From assembly GCA_018340375.1 (NCBI GenBank), contig JAFFJZ010000012.1, forward strand, positions 496,001 to 560,000: 64,000 bases of DNA. Direction: 5' to 3'. The notes below the pieces were generated by a model. The model did no database searches, was not told the DNA's origin, and worked only from the letters and a program-made list of their open reading frames with translations. The position numbers and the translations under genes are program-made. Below are positions 56,301 through 64,000 of this stretch, piece after piece. The stretch comes from Gonatopus flavifemur. Taxonomy: Eukaryota > Arthropoda > Insecta > Hymenoptera > Dryinidae. Position 1 is the first letter of the stretch. Each line of letters starts with the position of its first letter.

Positions 56301-59300
56301 AAATCAGCTCTGAAACTAAGGATTTCGTTCAGAGGGAAAACTGTCTTTGATTTTTCTGAGAAATCACGCCTCGAAAGGTTTTGGGATTTTTTTGGGACAT
56401 CTGGCATACATAAACATATACATATACGATATATGATATAATATACATATACATATACGATATATGATTGTATACATTAATTAAAAAATGTTTGATTAAT
56501 TACATACGCATACACCCTGGTAGAAATTTGCCCAGTTTAGCTGGCCACTGGCCAGCTACTAGTCGGTAACTAGCCAGTGACCGACCAGAAACACCCAGTT
56601 TCTGGCTACTAGCCAGAAACTGACCAGAAACCATGTAACGCTTTCCACCAGGGCATATAGGGGTGTTCCAGGACTCTTGGACATTCTTCAGCGAGCATAA
56701 CCTTCAATTGATTCTGAGTAGATTTTTAATTTGGAAGATTTGAATCTAAAGTTCAATTTTCTGTGTTTCCTTCAGAACAAAACTTCATCAATGGAGATCA
56801 CTTGAATTGAGAAACATGAACTTTTTCTTAAATTGTAACTCAATCTTTTACAGAACTCGCGTCAACTGAATTGCTACTGTATTCTTTTTCATATCATGGA
56901 ATTTACTACGCCCTCTATGCGAATTACAATGTTCATATCGTAAGATTTGAATGAATTTGAAATAATATTTTCAAATATGCACTTTCGCCATGAAACATAG
57001 TACTTTTATATTACAACGTAGTAAAACCTTTCATGGAAATTGTGAAATCAACAAAGGTTCCATTTCCAATTTGTGACGAGTTTCCTGTGAAATTTATTTT
57101 GATATTGATTACATTGAGATGATTGAAAAATTGCTATGTGCTTGTAGTAGAAGTAACAATTTATATAGCATTGATGGAAATATAGCCTTGTGAAATTCAT
57201 TAGAACGTCAGTCTGTTCCTCGGAAACAATACTGACATAGTAAATTGGACTACAAATTTCTCTTCGTGTAAGAAATCGGGTTCTCGAGTGTATGAATTAC
57301 TTTTTCCCGGGTAACAATATTCAGAATCGAATTAAAGAAATTATTGCCAAGTAAAGGACCAAGACCGGAAGAATTCGATAATTATTAGGACCTTGAATAA
57401 GTTCTCGCTGTTTTTTTACAAAATAAAAACTTCATTTAAAATATAAGGAACAAAAACGTTTCATTCAAAGCATTGCCCATGACTAGAGACCAATTTCTCC
57501 CATCCTTCTGGCAGTATATGAATTCCGCGGTGGGAAAATGATATGTCTTTTGAGGCTATCTAAGAATCGACCCATTTTTTAGCTTCTTCGTAAGAATGAA
57601 AACGCTGGTCAGCTAAGCCATGTGCCATTGAACGGAATAGGTGAGAATCGGAGGGGGCTATGTCGGATGAATACGGCGGGTGGGGTAGAACTTCCCATCG
57701 AAGCGTTTCCAGGTAGGTTTTCACTGGTTTTGCAACATGAGATCGGGCGTTGTCATGTGACAAAATCACTTTGTCCTGTTTCTTCTCGTATAGCGGCCGG
57801 TGTTCTTTTAGGGCTCGACTCAAACGCATCAATTGAAGTCGATAGCGATCCCCCGTCGTAGTGTCATTCGGTTTGAGCAGCTCATAATAAATTACACCTC
57901 GCTTCGAACCATGGATATTGGGTTTTACGGGACATGTTGATGCATGTCCAGGCTTGCCCCATGATTTTCTAGGCTTTGGATTATCAAAGTGTATCTATTT
58001 TTCATCGCCAGTCAGTAGTTAACACGTGACAAAACGCCGTTCGATGTCTCTTGGTTTCAATTCATACGGCACCCCGTGTCCTTGCTTCTGGATCATTTCT
58101 AAAATTTTTAAACGTTTTGAAACAGTTGACTCATCAACTTGTAATTGTTTTCCAAGTTCTGCTGGCGTCTGAGATCGGTCTTCATCGAGAAATTCCTCCA
58201 ATTCTCTGTCCACAAATTTTTTTGGTGCGCCAGGACTGTCTTCATCCTCAAGTTCAAAATCATTGTTTTTGAAGCGTCGAAAGCAGTCTCTGCATGTCTT
58301 ATCCGACAGAACATTGTCACCATAAGTCTCAACAAGAATTCTATGGGCTTCAGCCGCAGATTTCTTTTGGTTACAGTAGTGCAATAAAATTCCCCGCAAA
58401 TACACTTTAGTTGGCACAAAAGTAGACATTTTCAAAACTAATGAACAATTACTACTTTGTTCCCAGACAGCAAAGTGCTAGAAAAGTTCGCGAGAACTTC
58501 CCAACAACATGAAATAACTGTTGTTGGGAAGTTGCTAGGAGGTTGCGTCGCCAAATACGCAGCAACATGCAACAAACTTGAAAGTTGTTGTCATGGGGCT
58601 GTGAAGATGTTTGGATACACGGAAAGACCGAGTCTATTAATATTTAGAGAGAATTTATCAACGTTTAGAAAAATGACTGTCAATTTAGGGAACAAGAGGA
58701 TCGCTGAAAACTATTCGTAGTGAGTCTACCAAAAATTCGTAGTCAAAATATTAACAGTTGATAGTTTTATTGATCTTTTTCACAGTTGAACTATCAATTG
58801 TTAATACACCGACTACGAATTTTTAGTAGACTCACTACGAATATTTTTCAGCGATCCTCGGTTCCCCTAAATTGACAGTCATTTTTCTAAATATCAATAG
58901 ACCCGGTCTTTGTACATGAAGCTATGATACGTGAGATCAAACAATCTTCCAACAACAAAACACAAACTGGCGCAGCAACACTGAAGCAACAGGCGCACTA
59001 CAACTTTTGCTGTCAGGGTTTACACTAAAGTGAACTATCATACACTGAAATTCCAGGTTAGATACAGTACTTCCTTGCAAGTGCGTTACCATTCGAAATT
59101 TCAAGCACGGAGTGCTGGTAGTACCATCCGTGATGAAACAGCGAGAACTCATTCAAGGTCCTAATATATTCGTTGGGGCTTATATTCGTATTCGTGATAA
59201 GAAAAAGAACTAGCTCGAAATATGAAGAAACAACTTTGTAACAACCACCTGAAATTTTTCATAGTTTTTTTTCTTGAAAAAACTTTCATTTCCAATCCGT

Positions 59301-62300
59301 TTATGACTTATGGAAGATCATTTTATTCCTTGTGAGATTTGAAAAACCTTCACCGTGGAAATTTTTCATATATGTAATTTTTGCAATGATTACTCGCATT
59401 TGTTTATAATTAGGAAAATACATTCGCATGAACAAAAGTGTGTGACAGTGTCCAGATGATAAAATATGAAGAATCCCCACCGTGGAGGTTTTTCAAATAT
59501 CACAAGAAACAAAATGGGCTGCCATGAGTCATGAAAGGATCGGAAATGCACATTTTTTAAAAAAAGAACCATGAAAAAGTTTGTGTGATTGTTACAAAGT
59601 TATTTGTTTATATTTCGAGTTGGTTTTTTCATCATGAATATGAATAGAAGCCCCGACGAATATGATTATTGAATCCCTTCGACCTTGGTCCCGTACTGAA
59701 TGATAATTTTTCAAATTCGATTCTGCTATTCGAATATTGCTAGAGAACTACCTAAGCGTAACGAGGAATCATCCAGGCGTAATTTAAGAATGTATTGGAA
59801 CATTTTCACACTTCATTTGTTGCAATAACTACTTCCTACACTTTTGGATTCTCCCTAGTGTGCAGTTGTCATAACGTCAACCAGCTTCTGAAGAGCGCTC
59901 GGATGCAAAAGAGCTTATACGGGAGGTTTGATTCGGTACCCCCTCAAAACCTGCTGTTTCATATGAATCTGTCTATAAATGCGAAAACGATTGAATTTAC
60001 GCCCGCTATATTGGATCTAACATCTCGAATTCATTTTTGGACATCAGATGTTGGTTCCTCACCCTCGAAAACCCCTAGGACCCACGTGTCAGAGAAATCC
60101 GTGCATGCAAGTCAGAATAACAAATGTGTAAACATCGCGGAGAAAATTTTCTCTGAGATCACCTGTTTTCACAGAAAAAAATTATAAAGAAATAGAAGGA
60201 CTTGTCCGATTGCAATAAAAATTTAATGGTCCTCGGGGGAGGGTTTGAAGAAGGTCCTCTATCTATTTCATCCGATTTGGTCCACTCGGTCCAGAGATAA
60301 CCCGAATACAGAATAACGAAGAGACACAGACGACCCCACCGATCATCAATCAGTATTGCATGAAATGAAAAACTGTCCAACTCCCAATTGGATTACTCAA
60401 ATATTTTAGAAGATACGGTCAAAGGGTACGACAACGGATGCAATAGGTGTTCCGTGCTTGGTATAACACATATACCGATGAGTGCCTAATGAGATCTAAG
60501 AATTTTAATTTGTATATGCTCGTTCTGTCGGTCTTTTAGGTCTCATAGAGGAACCGTTCAGTGCCCAAGACAAACCGGCGGTATCAAAGGTTAAAAGGCA
60601 ATATCTTTTATGCATGAATAATGGTAAGAAAACGTGACAAATAAACTATAATTCGTGGGATCATTTTCTGATTGAAATACGAACGAACATTAAAAACATA
60701 AGAAAATGAAGACCGGATGAGACGGTAGTACGCAGTTTTATATCCCATAATGAGGAATTTTTGTATTTTCGTGACGAAACAATAGTATCACGGGACTTGG
60801 ACGGTGTTGCACCATTGATACACATTTTGGAAGAGTATAAGGATAAATGGCCAATGCTGATGGACGATTTCAAATGGAATCCAGGGAACTTCAGTTTACT
60901 GAAATCACACAAATATCATCCATCGCTGTTCTCGATACGCGTCAAGAATTCTAGAATCCTTGTAAGCAAATCATGGATGAGATATGCGTTCTATAACACA
61001 TCGAAATTAATTGTGGTTCCTCTCTTATTTGAATCCTCAGATCGATCGATACGACGTTTCCGCGTACGGTAGATATCTATCAAATTTAAAATTCGCCCGC
61101 AAATTGAAAGATCCACGTATGTATAAAACAACGATAAGCACGATGTTAATGACGGCAGGATTGAAATCTGAAGCGCAGTCCGAGGTTTTTGATATGGATT
61201 TAACGCAAGTCATGAATTTCCGAGAAGATTTACATAAAGTGAGTTGTTCCGCTGATTCGGTTCCGAACAATTTTGAATAAGAACAATGAAAACGGAATTC
61301 CAAGAGATACAGATTTGATTTTTATACATGTATTTTTTCTTATAAACAACCGAAGAAAGTTTGAATTTCGATGAAATCAGTCTTGCTCCACAAACGTTCT
61401 GAACTTGAAAAACCGATTGTACATCCACTAATAGAAAATTGTGTCATCGTTCAAGATTGCTGCCTTTCAAAGCCCAAAACACGCGAATGAGATCCAGTAC
61501 GTTGGGATGACCGTGAAAGAATTGCAGAATTTATTCAGAGACGATCACTCGGAAACATTTGTGGTAGATATTAATGTTTATGTTAACCACTTTCCCAATG
61601 TTTTGCACGATGCTTCGCGAATACTATGATCATCATTTCAGAGTGGAGTGAAATGGGTGCCGTTCCTGCGTTACGTATTTGACGGAGTTTCAAATTTCTT
61701 TATCAACGGCTTGAACAGGGTTTACGTGGAAAAAGATTATATAAATAATTTGGTCGATTTGATGAAAGAATATGACGCAAGAACTTTAGGTGAGGAAATT
61801 CGTACACTGTTGGAAAAATTCTTCAATCTGCTAGAATTGTGCTTGTGAAATTCAATATTTCCACATTGAATTTAATATGAGTTGAGAAATTTTAGAATCT
61901 CTCATTGAAATATGAGAAATTAATTATTAAATTTACAAGTATCATCTTATTGAAATTAAAACGAAAATTCTTAGAATTCAGAAATATGTCACTGAAATTA
62001 ATATGATATTAAAAGATTTAATACATTATGTTATGTGAGAAGTTTCATAATAATAAATTTATGAAACTTGATTTCTTACAATACATCTTATTCCATCAGA
62101 CGCTTTCTGAATCGGAAAGATCGGAAATTCAACGACTCCCACCAGGTAGGAATATTGATAAATCAACCATCCCTAGTGGAGATGCTCTAGTCATTGACAA
62201 GGCTAGACTAGTGACGCTTACACCGAAAAAAAAGTTTTGTTGAAATGTGAACAACCAAAAACTTGAGGTATGCTAACCAAATTTTTGTTGTTGCAACAAA

Positions 62301-64000
62301 ACATTTGGTATCAGACACAAAATATTTTTGGTAACACATTTAGGGAAAAAATAATTTTGTTGAAAGCACAAAAATTTGGTTGAAGGAACAGAAGTTTTTT
62401 GTTGTTCACATATCAACCAAAATGTTTTGTTGTTTTAACCAAACAGTTTTCTCGGTGTAACACCAGCCAAAAACTGGGAGCTTGCGAGTACCTCACCAGA
62501 GAACTCTACGAGGCACTTGCAAGCGTCTAGTTCTTTGCTAGTTGAACGTTACAAAACTCGTCGATGACTAGAATACTTCTACTTGTGGTGGTGTGCTACA
62601 CGGAGAAAAATAGAACTCAGAAATATAATAATTTTTACAAAAATCTTTTTCTTAGTTTTCTAATGGACTAGAAACGATGAGGCTTGGAAGATGAAGTTTT
62701 AATCCAAAATGTAAAACATTATGAATAAGAAGTGGATAATAAGTAACAGATACGATTGAGATTCAATATGCCGATCAGCCAAATCTCACTTTGCGCTTTG
62801 TAAAATTCAACGTTCAGCATTTGAAATTTCAATGGTACCTGTCACTCTATTTCTTACGGTATTTGTAATCGTCTTTTTTTCATTAAAAAACTCATTTTCT
62901 AAACCTTATTGTTTAAAAAAACCAAGAAAAAGTCTTGGATTTTTATGAAAATTATTATATGCTCGAGTTTCAATTTTCCCGTATATAATAACTGGCCCGA
63001 TTCAGATTTTCAACATCGCAGAGCGGACCTTGGTGTAGAATTTGATATCATCCTTGATGCAAGATTTTGTATTATTTTACACAGTATGAAAAATACCGAA
63101 GGGCTGTAATAATTTCAATTTCTGTGATGTTTTTTTTTCGCTTTGCAGCCAATCATATAGCTCTTCACTTCTTCGAAACGTACGCAGGGGAGACGACTAT
63201 GAAGATGAAGGAAATATCGAAAGCCGTAGCTAACGCCGCATACGGAGCTTCAGAATCGGAAGAGTATATTAAACGATATTCAAATCTTTATCGCCCACAG
63301 ACCATCGATCGTTTCAGTCAAAATTTGATATAAAGCTTCACTCATCAATTTTTAAGTGATAAGTGAAGCACTTTTGTCTAACGTCAGAAAGATATCTATG
63401 AAATAAATATGAAACTGGTCCTCTGTTGATGTTCACATGGAATTGGACGAGAAGGGGCAAAATAGCCAACAATATGATGTCCAGTGGGCAATGGAAATAT
63501 AAGATTATGTTTGATTAATTCAATCCTACAAAGATTTTACTGTTCTATATTTCACAGAGTGAACTCGTGTTTCAATCAGCGTCATATGTTACAAGTTGCA
63601 AACTACTTGTATCTGGAAAAATGGTCTCACTGGGGTTTTAGAGAGGAGGTAATGCAAAGTCTTTCAATCCAAACATACATCTTAGTTCTTGATTGTAAAC
63701 TTGTTTTCCGTTCAAAGGCTCAACGGATGATGTTCAATATAAAAGAAGCTTTAATCAATCAAATTAAAAATTCACCAATTTTTTCTGGCGAGTCACAAAA
63801 GAAGACAGTTGAAGGTGAAGTTCATCAGATAACGATGATTATCGGTAGCCAATGGAAGTATTCAGAATACTCTGTTCTTGATCCTCTTTATCAAGTAAGA
63901 GACAGTGAAATGCAGATGTTGGAATGGAAACACTGAATTTCATCGCGTGATCAATTTGATATTATTTCCAGTACGAATTGTCTTCAAATCATCTTCAATG
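53272..64000 (+). CDS. M13 (neprilysin-like) paralogue, copy B, 11 exons, 3' truncated by window
   Basis: Exons: 53272-53381, 53695-53844, 60540-60623, 60786-60961, 61041-61238, 61435-61563, 61642-61789, 63149-63263, 63558-63648, 63718-63894 and 63972-64000 (cut by the window). Every exon has the same phase as its partner in copy A and no stop, and one codon is lost in exon 7. [27 protein letters not shown] and VNSC are all kept. The zinc-site exons lie beyond the window, so its catalytic state cannot be judged. Intron 2 is 6.7 kb against 0.86 kb in copy A. The gene has its own duplicated 5' flank, so it may be expressed separately. Confidence 0.85.
53695..53844 (+). CDS. M13-like copy B, exon 2
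   Basis: Carries [20 protein letters not shown]. Differences from copy A include Asp to Asn before LKVDPC, YPST to HLPT and Lys to Glu in MEKPEW. All splice signals are kept. Confidence 0.9.
55202..56105. mobile_element. 0.9 kb TIR element (GGGTYATTA ends)
   Basis: The left end AGGGGTTCATTAAAATCAGA and the right end (reverse complement) GGGGGTCATTAGAATTGGAC continue with GACnAGCCAAnnAGACG on both sides. Minus-strand ORFs of 72-121 codons inside show no motif that I recognise. Superfamily unassigned. Confidence 0.65.
56515..56653. mobile_element. 139-bp CCC-ended MITE
   Basis: Starts CCCTGGTAGAAA, ends TTTCCACCAGGG, and is flanked by CA on both sides. The whole interior is built of GGCCAGT, CCAGAAAC and CTAGCCAG words in both orientations. 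Confidence 0.85.
57462..58429 (-). pseudogene. Mariner transposase with internal stops and deletions
   Basis: From ATG at 58429 (MSTFVPTKVYLRG) it reads the helix-turn-helix region (KKSAAEAHRILVETYGD, KRLKILEMIQKQG), then a stop after RRFVTC, then LLTGDEK followed by a stop in place of the expected Trp. It continues with FDNPKPRKSWGKPGHAS, LSHDNARSHVAKP, YSSDIAPSDSHLF and SYEEAKKWVDS, followed by a third stop. The three aspartates of the mariner DD34D triad are visible (GDEK, HDNAR, APSD). Two short deletions remove residues near KRKG..HR and after PNIHGSK. It cannot make active enzyme. Confidence 0.93.
58462..59018. mobile_element. 557-bp CCC-ended element inside the mariner
   Basis: Starts CCCAGACAGCAAAGTGC, ends CTTTTGCTGTCAGGG, and is flanked by TT on both sides. 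It contains AACAACTT words and a nested hairpin at about 58617-58915 (ACACGGAAAGACCGAGTCTA arms). It shows that CCC-ended elements moved after the mariner had inserted. Confidence 0.8.
59165..60539. other. Remainder of intron 2, copy B
   Basis: Holds an inverted pair with CTCGAAATATGAAGAAACAA (59213) and its complement ending near 59625, with CACCGTGGA words in both arms. A duplicated intron segment that aligns with copy A follows from about 60105. A 130-codon ORF at 59795-60187 has no recognisable motif and overlaps the deletion junction region. Confidence 0.5.
60540..60623 (+). CDS. M13-like copy B, exon 3
   Basis: Encodes [20 protein letters not shown] and YLLCMNN. Several amino-acid changes occur (Met to Lys, Thr to Arg, RV to LL) against few silent ones. 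Confidence 0.88.
60786..60961 (+). CDS. M13-like copy B, exon 4
   Basis: Same acceptor AACAATAG and donor CTT^GTAAGC as copy A. The only visible protein change is Gln to His in LLKSHKYH. Confidence 0.75.
61041..61238 (+). CDS. M13-like copy B, exon 5
   Basis: No base difference from copy A exon 5 was seen over 198 bp, and the adjoining intron sequence is also identical. Confidence 0.85.
61435..61563 (+). CDS. M13-like copy B, exon 6
   Basis: Carries [20 protein letters not shown]. Changes from copy A are Glu to Gly, Thr to Arg and Gly to Glu. The donor GTG^GTAGAT is kept. Confidence 0.8.
61642..61789 (+). CDS. M13-like copy B, exon 7
   Basis: Begins SGVKWVPFLRYVFDG, against [16 protein letters not shown] in copy A (one codon shorter), then converges to [14 protein letters not shown] and DARTL. 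The donor TTAG^GTGAGG is kept. Confidence 0.88.
62221..62457. mobile_element. 237-bp TA-flanked MITE in intron 7 (copy B only)
   Basis: Starts CACCGAAAAAAAAGTTTTGT and ends ACAGTTTTCTCGGTG, with TA on both sides. The interior repeats CAACAAAA and AATTTTTGTTG words. Copy A has no element at this exact position but has a different one (13776-14042) a few bases away. Confidence 0.85.
63149..63263 (+). CDS. M13-like copy B, exon 8
   Basis: Carries [15 protein letters not shown] to SESEE, with one change from copy A (Met to Ile). The read-through frame ends at TAA, where copy A has TGA. Confidence 0.75.
63558..63648 (+). CDS. M13-like copy B, exon 9
   Basis: Carries [20 protein letters not shown] then KWSHWGFREE. 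Five adjacent residues differ from FPQHV in copy A. Splice sites are kept. Confidence 0.85.
63718..63894 (+). CDS. M13-like copy B, exon 10
   Basis: Same 59-codon length as copy A. The donor CAA^GTAAGA replaces CAG^GTAAGA, which leaves Gln unchanged. FFDES has become FSGES, so the segment is further from the family WMD motif. Confidence 0.88.
63972..64000 (+). CDS. M13-like copy B, exon 11 (cut by window)
   Basis: YELSSNHLQ, identical to copy A over the visible 29 bases. The acceptor TTTCCAG is kept. Confidence 0.75.

Larger units (their letters stand above)
54928..57268. mobile_element. TA-flanked element with CACGGAGAGAAATTTGTAG ends
   Basis: Same termini as the 221-bp palindrome at 9135-9355 (including CAGTCTGTTCCTC words), flanked by TA. 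It contains 55202-56105 and 56515-56653. Confidence 0.75.
54263..57311. mobile_element. 3 kb CCC-ended element in intron 2, copy B
   Basis: Starts CCCGGGAAAAAAAATTCC, ends ACTTTTTCCCGGG, and is flanked by TA on both sides. The left 400 bp repeats CCATATATGG-like and CATATATG words. It contains 54928-57268. Copy A keeps only its left about 40 bases (11654-11691). Confidence 0.8.
57385..59164 (-). mobile_element. Defective mariner element
   Basis: Inverted ends TTAGGACCTTGAATAAGTTC and (right, reverse complement) TTAGGACCTTGAATGAGTTC are flanked by TA at 57383-57384 and 59165-59166. It encodes a broken mariner transposase on the minus strand. Its 5' region is split by a CCC-ended insertion at 58462-59018. 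Confidence 0.92.
40715..64000 (+). repeat. Segmental duplication, copy B
   Basis: Direct-orientation paralogue of 203-15635, longer because of insertions at 44364-44828, 46070-46348, 47690-52648 and 62221-62457, and because intron 2 keeps about 5.8 kb that copy A lacks. The copy is still matching where the window ends. Unit spacing is about 40.5 kb from start to start. Confidence 0.95.

Noticed and set aside
59795..60187. A 130-codon ORF in intron 2 of copy B
   Set aside because: No motif, and it crosses the point where copy A sequence resumes, so it has no conserved counterpart.

Overview
The window is AT-rich, intron-containing animal DNA, almost certainly from an insect. The evidence is a multi-exon M13 (neprilysin-family) metallopeptidase-like gene with short introns, a mariner copy, a piggyBac copy, and a very dense load of short inverted-repeat transposons flanked by TA. 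I cannot name the species. A hymenopteran is a reasonable guess from the style of repeats, but it is only a guess. There are no bacterial features, rRNA genes or CRISPR arrays.

The core of the window is a tandem duplication. Positions 203-15635 (copy A) are paralogous to 40715-64000 (copy B), so each unit carries about 10 kb of 5' flank plus the gene. Copy A contains a whole M13-like gene that I rebuilt from 17 exons (10660-30740, + strand). Every junction keeps phase, and the exons encode about 697 residues ending at a TGA. Copy B (53272-64000, + strand) has the same first 11 exons and runs off the right edge. Exon 1 is the weakest part of both models, and I found no signal peptide or certain start codon.

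The copy A product keeps the M13 fold signature from DPCADFY through a C-terminal CKFWD, but it has lost every zinc-site element. The exon that should carry HExxH has no histidine, the GENxAD position reads GGNIAV, and the C-terminal DxHxP position reads FRLTP. With an open frame in both copies, this looks like a maintained, duplicating pseudoenzyme rather than a decaying gene.

Most of the remaining sequence is transposon. Intron 15 of copy A holds a 10.7 kb piggyBac element (17929-28611, TTAA on both sides) with long inverted ends and a broken transposase, itself filled with later insertions. The spacer between the genes (31910-39359) is a nest of insertions four levels deep. Intron 2 of copy B holds another nest and a defective mariner (57385-59164). 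Two non-autonomous groups stand out. One has 5'-CCC...GGG-3' ends with 2-bp target duplications of many sequences and arrays of subterminal oligomers (at least 11 members). The other has CAGRGT...CAC ends and 6-bp AACAYR duplications (two members, one with a clean empty site in the paralogue). The duplication supplies natural empty sites, so many insertions can be ordered relative to it.
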